Shown here piece after piece: positions 18,756-27,310 of a stretch of 64,000 nt of DNA. Both the position numbers and the translations under genes were made by a program. Below the pieces are notes generated by a model. It was given only the letters and a program-made list of their open reading frames with translations. It did no database searches and was not told where the DNA came from. Source of the stretch: Nocardioides sp. URHA0020 (GTDB lineage: Bacteria; Actinomycetota; Actinomycetes; Propionibacteriales; Nocardioidaceae); contig NZ_JIAR01000025.1 of NCBI RefSeq assembly GCF_000620705.1, forward strand, positions 371,418 to 435,417, given 5' to 3'. Numbering within the stretch: the first letter of the stretch is position 1; every line of letters starts with the position of its first letter.

Positions 18756-19964
18756 TCAGGACTTGACCGCGTAGGTCTTGAGCAGGCTGCGGCCGATGAT
18801 CATCTTCTGGATGTCGGAGGTGCCCTCACCGATCAGCATGAAGGCCGCCTCGCGGTAGAGCCGCTCGATCTCGTACTCCTTGGAGTACCCGTAGCCACCG
18901 TGGATCCGGAAGGAGTCCTGGACGACCTCGTTGCAGTACTCCGAGGCGACCATCTTGGCCATCCCGGCCTCGACGTCGTTGCGCTCGCCGGCGTCCTTCT
19001 TGCGGGCCGCGCGCACCATCATCGTGTGGGCGACCTCCACCTTGGTGGCCATCTCCGCGAGGCGGAAGAGGATGGCCTGGTGGTCGGCGATCTGCTTGCC
19101 GAAGGTGTGGCGCTGCTGGGAGTACGCCGCGCCGAGCTCGAAGGCCCGCAGCGCGATGCCGCAGGCGCGGGCCGCGACGTTGACGCGGCCGACCTCGACG
19201 CCGTCCATCATCTGGTAGAAGCCCTGACCGGGCTCGCCGCCGAGGATCTGCTCGGCCGCGATCTGGTGGCCCTCGAAGATCATCTCCGTGGTGTCGATGC
19301 CCTTGTAGCCCATCTTGTCGATCTTGCCGGGCACGGTGACGCCCTGGGCGGTCTCGCCGAAGCCGGGCTCCTTCTCCACCAGGAAGGTCGTCATCCGCTT
19401 GTAGACCGACACCGAGTCGTCATGGCCCTCGTCGGTCTTCACCAGCACCGCCACGAGCGTGGAGGAGCCGCCGTTGGTCAGCCACATCTTCTGGCCGGTG
19501 ATCGAGTAGGAGCCGTCGTCGGCCCTGGTCGCCTTGGTCGAGATCGCCGAGACGTCGGAGCCCAGGCCCGGCTCGGACATCGAGAACGCGCCGCGGACCT
19601 CGCCGGTGGCCATCCGCGGCAGGTACTTCTGCTTCTGCTCCTCGGTGCCGTGCTTCATCAGCATGTAGGCCACGATGAAGTGGGTGTTGATGACGCCGGA
19701 GACGCTCATCCAGCCGCGCGCGATCTCCTCGACGCACAGCGCGTAGGTCAGCAGCGACTCGCCCAGCCCGCCGTACTCCTCCGGGATCATCAGCCCGAAG
19801 ATCCCGAGCTCCTTGAGACCCTCGACGATCTCCGTGGGGTACTTGTCGGCGTGCTCCAGCGCCTGGGCCGCGGGGATGATCTCCTTCTCGACGAAGGTGC
19901 GGACCGCCTTGAGGATCTCGGCCTGGTCGTCGGTCAGGTCATCGGTCTCGGCGAGGCGACCCAT
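18756..19964 (-). CDS. Acyl-CoA dehydrogenase
   Basis: 402 residues of a FAD flavoprotein that forms a double bond in acyl-CoA thioesters. Family signatures are visible: AFSMSEPGLGSDVSAI near 130-145 (FAD and substrate contact), KMWLTNGG, then RHTFGKQIADHQAILFRLAEM, and near the C-terminus a GYGYSKEYEIERLYREA segment and GEGTSDIQKMIIGR. The catalytic base is probably the Glu in VEVGRVNVAARACG or IERLYREA; position alone does not settle it. The C-terminal EGTSDIQ is typical of short- and branched-chain enzymes. With the MaoC gene downstream it fits a fatty-acid or leucine catabolic unit. Confidence 0.93.
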   Translation of the reverse strand: MGRLAETDDLTDDQAEILKAVRTFVEKEIIPAAQALEHADKYPTEIVEGLKELGIFGLMIPEEYGGLGESLLTYALCVEEIARGWMSVSGVINTHFIVAYMLMKHGTEEQKQKYLPRMATGEVRGAFSMSEPGLGSDVSAISTKATRADDGSYSITGQKMWLTNGGSSTLVAVLVKTDEGHDDSVSVYKRMTTFLVEKEPGFGETAQGVTVPGKIDKMGYKGIDTTEMIFEGHQIAAEQILGGEPGQGFYQMMDGVEVGRVNVAARACGIALRAFELGAAYSQQRHTFGKQIADHQAILFRLAEMATKVEVAHTMMVRAARKKDAGERNDVEAGMAKMVASEYCNEVVQDSFRIHGGYGYSKEYEIERLYREAAFMLIGEGTSDIQKMIIGRSLLKTYAVKS

Positions 19965-20099
19965 CGGTGCTCCTGGAGTGTCGAAGAGTGGCGGACCCTC
20001 CGGACACTACCGGCTGGTAACGAAGGACGCAGGCCCGCCCGGTGTGACGCTGGGTACCATTCCCCGGACCGACCCGCGACGACACAGAGGACTGGGCCA

Positions 20100-21203
20100 G
20101 TGGCACGGCGCTCGCACGCACCCGGCCCCCGTCGCTGGGCCGCCCCGGCCCTGGTGGCTCTCCTGCTCGTGGCCTCGGGGTGCACGACGTCGGAGCCCGC
20201 GGCGGGCCCGCCGGGCCAGACCTCCAGCCCGACGAGCAGCCCGTCGACCAGCCCGACGAGCAGCCCGTCGACCGGCCCGACCGAGCCCCCGTCCCCGACG
20301 GCCTCCGGCTACCCGTCCGTGGCGACGCTCGACCGGGAGATGGCGCGCGAGGGCCTGCAGCGGGTGCCGCCGTCCAGCTGGCGGCCGGCGCAGTTCCGGC
20401 TGGCGTCCTTCAACCTCCTCGGCGCCACCCACACCCAGGGGCCGGACCGCCGCAAGGACTACCCCGACGCCGATCAGCGGCTCCCCGGCGAGCTGCGCGC
20501 GCTGGAGCGGGCCCGCGTGACCGTCGCCGGCCTGCAGGAGTTCCAGTGGCCCCAGGCACGGCGGTTCCGCGAGCTCGTCGGCGACCGCTACGCCGTCTTC
20601 CCGGGCACCTCCCTGGGCCGGTCCCGCTCGGACAACTCGATCATCTGGCGCACCGACGTGTGGGCCCTGGTGCGCAAGCGCACCAAGCTGGTGCCGTACT
20701 TCCACGGCCACCTGGTGCGGATGCCGCAGGTGCTGCTCCGGCACCGGAGCTCGGGCCGCCTGGTGTGGTTCGCGAACTTCCACAACCCTGCGGACGTCGG
20801 CGGCCCGGCCCGACGGTGGCGCGACCAGGCGGTGGTGATCGAGGCGGAGCTCGTCGCCAAGCTCGGCCGGACCGGCGTCCCGGTGGTCGTGACCGGCGAC
20901 ATGAACGCCCGGGGCGGGTTCGCCTGCGAGCTCACCGGGCGGACCGGCATGCACTCGGCCGACGGTGCCGCGGTCGTCGACGGGCACTGCCGTCTCCCGG
21001 CGTCGCCGGAGATCGACTGGATCTTCGGCACCCGCGCGCTGCGCTTCTCGCACTACCGCAGCGACTCCGGCCCGGAGCGCCGTCACCTGACCGACCACCC
21101 GCTGATCACAGCGACCGCCACCCTGCGCGGGGTCGAGGAGCGTGCGGGCTGCACGTCGCGGATCTCGGACGCCGGCGTGGTCTGGTACTGCCACCGGCCG
21201 TGA
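20100..21203 (+). CDS. Exported EEP-family (DNase I-like) lipoprotein, paralog 1
   Basis: 367 residues. The N-terminus is a signal peptide with a lipobox-like VASGC (Cys28), then a Ser/Thr/Pro linker. The rest is an endonuclease/exonuclease/phosphatase domain with intact catalytic residues: Asn in ASFNLLG, Glu in GLQEFQ, His in NFHNPADVGG, Asp-x-Asn in TGDMN, and Asp-His in LTDHPL. Two Cys (FACELTG, DGHC) suggest a disulfide. Family members cut DNA or RNA or remove phosphates from lipids; the substrate is not known. The GTG start at 20100 places the signal peptide correctly. It is divergent from the acyl-CoA dehydrogenase. Confidence 0.85.
   Translation: MARRSHAPGPRRWAAPALVALLLVASGCTTSEPAAGPPGQTSSPTSSPSTSPTSSPSTGPTEPPSPTASGYPSVATLDREMAREGLQRVPPSSWRPAQFRLASFNLLGATHTQGPDRRKDYPDADQRLPGELRALERARVTVAGLQEFQWPQARRFRELVGDRYAVFPGTSLGRSRSDNSIIWRTDVWALVRKRTKLVPYFHGHLVRMPQVLLRHRSSGRLVWFANFHNPADVGGPARRWRDQAVVIEAELVAKLGRTGVPVVVTGDMNARGGFACELTGRTGMHSADGAAVVDGHCRLPASPEIDWIFGTRALRFSHYRSDSGPERRHLTDHPLITATATLRGVEERAGCTSRISDAGVVWYCHRP
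20226..20273 (+). repeat. Perfect 24-bp tandem duplication in the lipoprotein linker
   Basis: A 24-nt unit beginning AGCCCGACGAGC occurs twice, end to end, without a mismatch (20226-20249 and 20250-20273). It encodes the Ser/Pro/Thr linker behind the lipid anchor and is in frame, so copy changes would only alter linker length. Confidence 0.8.
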
Positions 21204-21218
21204 CGCGCCGCCCGACGC

Positions 21219-21443
21219 TCAGCGGGCGAGCGGGTCCCCGATGTCGGCGCGGTAGCGCTCGAGCACCTCGGTCAGCGCGGCCTCGTCCCGGTCCGCCGCG
21301 GGCAGCAGCAGCTCGGTCACCACGTCGCACAGCTCGGCGAGCCGGACGTTCAGCTGCCGGCACTCCTGGATCTCGGACTCCAAGACCCGCACCCGCTCAC
21401 TGAGCGACCGGCGCCGGGTGAGCAGCCTCTTCAACGGGTCCAT
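21219..21443 (-). CDS. Small coiled-coil protein (possibly DUF6752-type)
   Basis: 74 residues, starting MDPLKRLLTRRRSL with a basic N-terminus and then a helical, heptad-like stretch (VRVLESEIQECRQLNVRLAELCDVVTELL, here quoted only by its pattern of Leu/Val spacing). I recall actinobacterial proteins of this type under DUF6752, but I am not certain. There is no enzyme motif. The ATG overlaps the 3' end of the LicD-methyltransferase gene by 13 bp, so it is translated with it and may partner it, for example by holding the complex together. Confidence 0.65.
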   Translation of the reverse strand: MDPLKRLLTRRRSLSERVRVLESEIQECRQLNVRLAELCDVVTELLLPAADRDEAALTEVLERYRADIGDPLAR

Positions 21444-23008
21444 GACGCCACCATTCTGCAGATCACGGGGGGGCCGCCGGGTGGCGCCTCCCCCATCCCG
21501 GCCTCGCGCTCGCCGAGCTCGACCACCTGCTCGACCCGGCCGCCGCTCGACACGACCAGCTCGCTCAGCTGCTCCGCGTCGACCGGGTCCAGGCCCAGGC
21601 GGCCGGACAGCTCCGTCGGCGCGGTGTAGGCCTGGACGTAGAGCCTCCCCGAGGACCGGGTCACCATCTTCGCGAGCCGCACCAGGTTGGCCCGGCCGCG
21701 ACGGTCGGTCGCGTCGACGAGGTGGTGCGCGAGCATGATCCGCGGTCCCTCCTCGCGCGCCAGCCAGGTGCCGGCGCCGAGCACCGAGCGGAGCTCGCCG
21801 AGGTTCATCCACTCGAACCGGACCTCGACGCCGCGGCGCTCGGCCCGGCGTACGGCGCGGCGCAGGTCGGGCGGGAAGTAGTCGAGCCCCACGGTGCGCG
21901 CACCCTGGGCGGCGAGCCACAGCGCGTCGCTGCCGCGACCGCAGCCGACGTCGACCACCGTGCCGAGCACCGGCTCCTGACCCGCCACCCAGCGCACGAG
22001 CTCGCTCGGTCCGGTGCGCTCGGGCGGCAGCGTCCCGGCGCGGCTGCGCGCCCACCGGTCGTCGAGGCCGACGCGGGCGCCGCGGAACCAGCCGTTGAGG
22101 CGCCGCTGGGTGCTCACCGGGGTGACGAACTTGAAGGCCGGGTCCGGCAGCCGCCAGCTCTCGCCGTACATCGCCTCGAGCAGGTGCTCGGGCCGGGCCG
22201 GCACGGGGAACTCGCGCCCGGCGAGGGTCGCGCTCGTCCGCGGGTGGAGCCACTCGTCGCGGAACGGGTGCCCGACCTCGCCCATCAGGTAGAGCATGCC
22301 GTCGCGGGAGAACCCGCCGAACACGTCGAGCCCCCGCGAGGTGCCGCCCGGCTCCTCGAGGATGACCTTCAGCCCGAGCCCGCTGTAGCGCTGGACCCGG
22401 AAGCCCATCTCGCGCAGCCGCCGCTGCAGCGCGTAGGACTCGCGGACCACGTCGACCGGGAACTCGAAGCGGCTGACGTAGCCGACGTCGGCATCGGAGT
22501 CGTGCCCGATGAAGTCCTGGTCGCGCACGGCGCCGAGCAGCGTGCCGTACGCCAGGAACGGCTCGACCCCGGCCTTCTCCAGCGCCCCGATCACCACCTC
22601 GAGCGCGTCGAGGAGCGGCTCGAGCTGGGCAGCGTCCCGGTCGCCGAAGAGCCGGGTCAGCCGGTTGCTCTTGTCCAGGGCCAGCGCGTGGCCCTGGGCG
22701 TCGCGCACCTCCACGGTGCCCTCCCCGGAGCCCAGGCGAGCGTCGTACGACGTCCACCGGGTGCCGTCCGCCGGGTCGGCCAGCGTGACGGTCACGACGC
22801 CGTTGAGGAACCGGCGCAGGGTCGCCGGCCACGGGTAGCGCAGCCACTCGCCCTCGGGCCGGGTGTCGCGGCGCAGCCAGAAGGAGCCGACGCGCTGGTC
22901 GCCGAAGAGGAAGTCGACCGGCCCGTCGCCCGCTCCGCGCACCAGGAGGCCCTCGTCATCGACCTCGAGAGCGGTGACCGAGCCTCGGGGCGCGTCCGTC
23001 GGGCTCAC
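21431..23008 (-). CDS. LicD-like nucleotidyltransferase fused to a SAM-dependent methyltransferase
   Basis: 525 residues with three parts. Residues 1-140 are a beta-rich region of unknown role. Residues 145-285 are LicD-like: FLAYGTLLGAVRDQDFIGHDSDADVGYV contains the GTLLG loop and the DxD pair used by fukutin/LicD phosphotransferases, which add phosphocholine-like groups to glycans. From about 345 a class I methyltransferase follows, with motif I VVDVGCGRGSDALWLA and an acidic motif II (VGLDYFPPDL). This suggests decoration of a cell-surface polymer. GTG 23008 or GTG 23017 is the start. It is divergent from a glycosyltransferase across 27 bp and overlaps the small coiled-coil gene. Confidence 0.8.
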   Translation of the reverse strand: MSPTDAPRGSVTALEVDDEGLLVRGAGDGPVDFLFGDQRVGSFWLRRDTRPEGEWLRYPWPATLRRFLNGVVTVTLADPADGTRWTSYDARLGSGEGTVEVRDAQGHALALDKSNRLTRLFGDRDAAQLEPLLDALEVVIGALEKAGVEPFLAYGTLLGAVRDQDFIGHDSDADVGYVSRFEFPVDVVRESYALQRRLREMGFRVQRYSGLGLKVILEEPGGTSRGLDVFGGFSRDGMLYLMGEVGHPFRDEWLHPRTSATLAGREFPVPARPEHLLEAMYGESWRLPDPAFKFVTPVSTQRRLNGWFRGARVGLDDRWARSRAGTLPPERTGPSELVRWVAGQEPVLGTVVDVGCGRGSDALWLAAQGARTVGLDYFPPDLRRAVRRAERRGVEVRFEWMNLGELRSVLGAGTWLAREEGPRIMLAHHLVDATDRRGRANLVRLAKMVTRSSGRLYVQAYTAPTELSGRLGLDPVDAEQLSELVVSSGGRVEQVVELGEREAGMGEAPPGGPPVICRMVASWTR

Positions 23009-23035
23009 GCTGTGCACCTTATCTAGGATGCGCGG
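23009..23035. promoter_or_regulatory. Overlapping divergent promoters for the LicD fusion and the glycosyltransferase
   Basis: Only 27 bp separate the two start codons. On the plus strand TAGGAT (23024-23029) is 6 nt before GTG 23036. On the minus strand TAGATA lies in the same bases, shortly before GTG 23017/23008. Both look like leaderless promoters whose -10 boxes overlap, so they probably exclude each other. Confidence 0.5.
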
Positions 23036-24100
23036 GTGATCCTCACCGTGACTACCCTCAAGGACACACTGCCCAACGTCCAGCGGTTCGTGGCCGGCAA
23101 CCTGGCCGGCGGCATCGACCACCTGATCGTCTTCCTCGACGCCGCGGATCCCGAGGTCGAGTCGTGGCTGACCGCCCAGCCCGACGTGACGCTCGTGGTC
23201 ACCGACCGCTCGTGGTGGAACGGTGAGCGCCCGCGGCTGCTGAACCGGCGTCAGCGGCTCAACGCCAACCTGGCCCGGGCGGTCCTGACCCGGGTCGAGG
23301 GCGCGGAGTGGCTCTTCCACCTCGATGCCGACGAGATCGCCCGGATCGACCGGGCCGAGCTGGCGGCCGTGCCCGCCGACGCCCCGGCCGTGAACCTCCG
23401 CCCCCTCGAGGTGGTGAGCCAGCTGCGCCCGGCGGGCGAGCCACGGCTCTTCAAGCGGCTGCTCGAGGAGCCCGACCTCCTCCTGCTGGAGGCCCTGGGC
23501 GTGCTGGACGAGCCCGACAACGACCGCTACTTCCGGAGCCACATCGCGGGCAAGGTCGGCGTCCGGCCCCGGCTGGACGTGTGGCTGGGCATCCACAAGG
23601 CGGTCGACCACGCGGACGACCGGCTCCCCCTGCACCGCTCGCCCGGCCTGGAGATGCTGCACCTGGAGTCCTACTCCGGCGAGGAGTTCGTGCGGAAGTG
23701 GACGGCCATGATCGGCTCCGGTCCGCGGATGAACTTCGGTGAGCACCGGATGAAGCTGGCCACCGCTCTCAAGGCGGTGGTGACCAAGGACCTGGCGCCC
23801 GAGGAGGCCGCCCACTTCCTGACCGCGATCTACGAGCGGCACATGCAGGACCCGGTCGACGTCCTGTCCCGGCTGGGCCTGCTGACCGAGGTCGACCCGC
23901 TGTCCGGCGACCACCGGCCCGAGCGGCTCCCCCAGGAGCAGTCCGAGCGGCTGCGGTCGCTCCTGGAGGCACTGCGCGGCGAGGACAAGTGGCAGTTCCT
24001 GCCGGAGCGGGCCGGGGCCGCGGAGGTCACCGCGACGATGGACCGGATCGCCGGTCGCCCGAGCGGGTCCGGTCGACGGGGCCTCTTCCGGCGCTCCTGA
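23036..24100 (+). CDS. Glycosyltransferase family 2-like protein
   Basis: 354 residues. The N-terminus (VILTVTTLKDTLPNVQRFVAGNL) and the metal/nucleotide motif DAD at 97-99 in LFHLDADEI match the Glyco_tranf_2_4 group (relatives of GT92/GT2). No transmembrane segment is seen, so it probably works at the inner face of the membrane. The GTG at 23036 has TAGGAT just upstream. Divergence from the LicD-methyltransferase gene suggests a shared surface-glycan job, perhaps one gene making the sugar chain and the other decorating it. The donor and acceptor sugars are unknown. Confidence 0.8.
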   Translation: MILTVTTLKDTLPNVQRFVAGNLAGGIDHLIVFLDAADPEVESWLTAQPDVTLVVTDRSWWNGERPRLLNRRQRLNANLARAVLTRVEGAEWLFHLDADEIARIDRAELAAVPADAPAVNLRPLEVVSQLRPAGEPRLFKRLLEEPDLLLLEALGVLDEPDNDRYFRSHIAGKVGVRPRLDVWLGIHKAVDHADDRLPLHRSPGLEMLHLESYSGEEFVRKWTAMIGSGPRMNFGEHRMKLATALKAVVTKDLAPEEAAHFLTAIYERHMQDPVDVLSRLGLLTEVDPLSGDHRPERLPQEQSERLRSLLEALRGEDKWQFLPERAGAAEVTATMDRIAGRPSGSGRRGLFRRS

Positions 24101-24207
24101 GGGCACCACATGGGTCACTCGCGGGCTCACCGATCCCACCCGTGTCACCTAGCATGGGACGGTCCATCGCCCCGGTGCCTCCGGTCACCGCCGTCCGGAG
24201 AGCCGCC

Positions 24208-26025
24208 ATGTCACGCCGTCGTCCCACCCTCCTCAGCGCGGTCGTCGCGGTCATCACGCTCACCGCCAGCGCCGCGCTGCTCGCTCCGACGGCGGCCACC
24301 GCTGCCGTCGCGTCCCCCGACGCGACCGCCCCGACGACGTTCCGCGTCGCCACCTTCAACGTCCTCGGCTTCGGCCACACCGAGCCGGGCGGGGACCGCA
24401 AGGGCTACGCCGACGGCCGCAAGCGGATGGTGTGGGCCGCACGCGCGATCACCGAGTCGGCGGTCGACCTCGTCGGGTTCCAGGAGTTCGAGCCCCCGCA
24501 GTACGCCACCTTCGCCCGGCGGATGCCGACGTGGGGGATGTGGCCGACCGCCGCTCAGGGCACCCAGGCGACGCAGAACACGATCGCGTGGGACGAGCGC
24601 GCCTGGACGGCCGTCGTGACGACGACGTACCGGTCGCCGTACTTCCACGGGAAGATGCAGCTGCGCCCCCTGGTGCAGCTGCGCAACAACCGGACCGGCC
24701 AGCTGGTGTGGGTCCTCAACACCCACAACCCCGCCGACGTCGGCGGCCCGGCCCAGAAGTGGCGCGACCGGTCGGAGCAGATCCAGGCGGCGCTGGTCAA
24801 CGACCTGCGCCGTCGGCAGCCGCACGTCCCCGTGATCCTCACCGGCGACATGAACGACCGCGACAAGTTCTACTGCCCGATGACCTACCTCACCGAGCTG
24901 GAGTCGGCCAGCGGCGGTGTCCACGGCAACCCGCCCGACGGCAGCTGCACGCCGGCCACGCCGGTGCTGATCGACTGGGTCATGGGCACCGGCGACATCG
25001 CGTTCAGCGGCTACACCTCGCGCCGCGACACCCTCGTGAAGAAGGCCTCCGACCACCCGCTGGTGTACGCCGCGGCGTCGATCGCCAGCCAGGCGGCCCG
25101 CGCCGCGAACGTCCGGCGCGTGGTCGTGATCGACGTCGAGGGCCTGCCCTCCCGCTACGTGAGCGCGCGGCGTACCCCCGCGCTGGCGCACCTGCGCAAG
25201 ACCGGTGCCTCGACGCTGAACGCCCGCGGGAGCGTCGAGAGCCGGGCGTCCCTGCCCAACACCGTCAGCATCCTCACCGGCCGCACCGTCGCCCGCCACG
25301 GCGTCCGGCGCAACAAGGACACCGGCTCGACCATCCGGGCCGCGGCGGGGCAGTACGTGTCGAGCGTGTTCGACGTGGCCCACGACCTGGGCCTCACGAC
25401 GTCGCTCTACTCGGGGGACCCGCGCGCAGGCCTGCTGGTCCGCTCGTGGAACGCCCGGCACGGAGCCGCGGACCCGTACGGTCGCGACAACGGGCGGCGC
25501 AAGCTCTCGGCCGCCGTGGTCAGCAGCCGCGACAGCGTCGCGTCCGCGGCGGCCCGCAAGCGGCTCGCCACGCGCCCGAGCGGGCTCACCTTCGTCCAGC
25601 TCAGCGGGCCCGCCCAGGCCGCAAAGGAGTCGCGCGTCGGGAGCAGGCAGTACCTCAGGGCGCTCCGGGCGGCCGACCTGCGCGTGCGCAAGATCCTGCG
25701 TCAGGTCAACCGGGGCTCCAGGACGAAGGGCTCCACCCTCGTCATCGTGACCAGCAGCACCACGGCGCTCCCGGCCTCCTCGCGCTACCACGCCCTGCCG
25801 CTGCTCGTGCACGGCCCACGGGTGCCGCACGCGGGCCTCTACTCCCTCAACCGCGGCTACCAGGACCCGGGCACTCGGCGTACGACGTACTCCGGCAAGC
25901 AGCCGATCCGCACGGGCGTCGTCGCCAACCTGGTCACCAGCGCACTGCGGCTCCCCCAGGTCCCGCGCAGCGGGTTCGACAGCCGGCAGACCTTCAACGT
26001 CTTCGTCGACCCCACCCGGCGCTGA
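24208..26025 (+). CDS. Exported EEP-family protein fused to a degenerate alkaline-phosphatase-like domain, paralog 2
   Basis: 605 residues. A signal peptide covers about 1-34 (ending ATAAVAS). The EEP domain (about 45-290) keeps its catalytic set: Asn51 in TFNVLG, Glu93 in FQEFE, His173 in THNP, Asp-Asn in GDMN near 214, and Asp282-His283. From about 300 the sequence follows the nucleotide-pyrophosphatase/alkaline-phosphatase fold (VVVIDVEG, SLPNTVSILTGR, LVIVTSS). The first metal Asp is Glu311, the nucleophile site reads SLPN instead of TFPN, and the DHG metal motif is replaced by SSTT. The domain is therefore probably not catalytic. The ATG at 24208 has GGAGAG upstream and TAGCAT at 24150-24155 as a -10 box. 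Confidence 0.8.
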   Translation: MSRRRPTLLSAVVAVITLTASAALLAPTAATAAVASPDATAPTTFRVATFNVLGFGHTEPGGDRKGYADGRKRMVWAARAITESAVDLVGFQEFEPPQYATFARRMPTWGMWPTAAQGTQATQNTIAWDERAWTAVVTTTYRSPYFHGKMQLRPLVQLRNNRTGQLVWVLNTHNPADVGGPAQKWRDRSEQIQAALVNDLRRRQPHVPVILTGDMNDRDKFYCPMTYLTELESASGGVHGNPPDGSCTPATPVLIDWVMGTGDIAFSGYTSRRDTLVKKASDHPLVYAAASIASQAARAANVRRVVVIDVEGLPSRYVSARRTPALAHLRKTGASTLNARGSVESRASLPNTVSILTGRTVARHGVRRNKDTGSTIRAAAGQYVSSVFDVAHDLGLTTSLYSGDPRAGLLVRSWNARHGAADPYGRDNGRRKLSAAVVSSRDSVASAAARKRLATRPSGLTFVQLSGPAQAAKESRVGSRQYLRALRAADLRVRKILRQVNRGSRTKGSTLVIVTSSTTALPASSRYHALPLLVHGPRVPHAGLYSLNRGYQDPGTRRTTYSGKQPIRTGVVANLVTSALRLPQVPRSGFDSRQTFNVFVDPTRR

Positions 26026-26046
26026 CGCCGGGCTGGCGCCCCACGG

Positions 26047-27174
26047 CTAGCGCTGCGCGAAGGTCGCGTCGCTGACGATGACCGGGTGGTCCGTCATCTG
26101 GTCGATGACGCCGCCGTCGAGCACCTGGTAGTTGGCGAACCGCACCGGCGTGGACCCGAGGATCCAGTCGATCTGGGCCTTGCCCGGCACCGAGCACGGC
26201 GGACCACCGGTCGCCCCGCTCGCGCTCCTCATCGTGGGAGCCCGGGCGGTCAGCCGGCAGAAGAACGCCTTGCGCTCGTTGAAGTCACCGGTCATGATCA
26301 CCGGAGTGCCGTCGGCGCCCAGCTGCGTGGCCAGGTCGGCCTCCATCGCGGTCGCGCTCTCGCGCCACCTCTGCGCGGCGCCCCGCACGTCGGCGGCGTT
26401 GTGGAAGTTGGCGAACCAGATCCGCTGACCGGTCGCGATCTCCTCCAGCAGCACGTACGGCATCCGCAGCGCCCGGCCGTGGAAGTACGGGATCGGGATG
26501 GTCTCGGTGCGGAGCGCCCGGAACCGGCCGGTGTCCCAGGCGATGCTGTTGGCGCCCTCGTACTCCGTGAGCTGGGTCGTGCCCGGGTACATCGCGTACT
26601 GCGGCAGTCGCGCCTCGAAGACCCGCAGCTGCGACGGCTCGAACTCCTGGGCGCCGAAGACGTCGAGGTTGAGATTGTCGACCAGCGTGACCGCCTGCCG
26701 CGCGCGGGTCGCGCCGTCGGCGAACCCCTTGCGCCCGTGCTTGCCGCGGGTGTGGCTCGCCCCCAGCATGTTGAAGCTCGCCACCCGTACCGGGCCGGCG
26801 GCCGGTGCGGCGAGATCCTCGGCGAGCGCCTCGGCGCGACCGGCCAGCGACGAGGGGGTGTCGCTGCTGCTCTTCTTCTTCGTGGGCTTGGCGACCGGCT
26901 TGCCGCGGACCGGCCGGCCGGCCGGGACGACCGTCTGCGGCGCGGTCGACGGCGTGACCGCGGACCGGGGCGTCGCCGGGTCGCTCACCACCTGCGCGGC
27001 GTCGCCGACGACGGCGGTGGAGCTGTCGGACATGAGCTGGGCGAGGACCGCGACCACGAGACCGGCGGCCACCACCCCGGCGACCGCGACCACGGCCGCC
27101 GTACGACCCCGGTGGCCGGGTGCGCCCCGACGGGCGCCGCCGCGGCCCGGGAGAAGCGGATCGGGCGTCTCCAC
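26047..27174 (-). CDS. Membrane-anchored EEP-family protein, paralog 3
   Basis: 375 residues. A Gly/Arg-rich cytoplasmic start is followed by one membrane helix (about 25-47), a Ser/Pro/Lys linker and an outside EEP domain. Catalytic residues are present: Asn in ASFNMLG, Glu in AQEFE, His in NFHNAADVRG, Asp-Asn in TGDFN, Asp-His in MTDHPV. It shares the HT-x-G, YFHG and RMPxVLL segments with paralog 1 and is convergent with paralog 2. AGGAGG (27191-27186) would overlap the GTG at 27186, so the GTG at 27174 is a better start; the spacing of 11 nt is somewhat long. TAGAAT at 27228-27223 is a likely -10 box. Confidence 0.82.
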   Translation of the reverse strand: METPDPLLPGRGGARRGAPGHRGRTAAVVAVAGVVAAGLVVAVLAQLMSDSSTAVVGDAAQVVSDPATPRSAVTPSTAPQTVVPAGRPVRGKPVAKPTKKKSSSDTPSSLAGRAEALAEDLAAPAAGPVRVASFNMLGASHTRGKHGRKGFADGATRARQAVTLVDNLNLDVFGAQEFEPSQLRVFEARLPQYAMYPGTTQLTEYEGANSIAWDTGRFRALRTETIPIPYFHGRALRMPYVLLEEIATGQRIWFANFHNAADVRGAAQRWRESATAMEADLATQLGADGTPVIMTGDFNERKAFFCRLTARAPTMRSASGATGGPPCSVPGKAQIDWILGSTPVRFANYQVLDGGVIDQMTDHPVIVSDATFAQR

Positions 27175-27310
27175 CGAGCTCCACACCTCCTGGGGCGACC
27201 CCTCCGCGGGGACGATCGCCGAATTCTAACGGCCGCGTGCGGGTTCCCACGATTCAGCGGTCGGGGCGGCGCCCCGCCCATCCGAGGTGGGCACGGTAGC
27301 GTCTGGGGAC

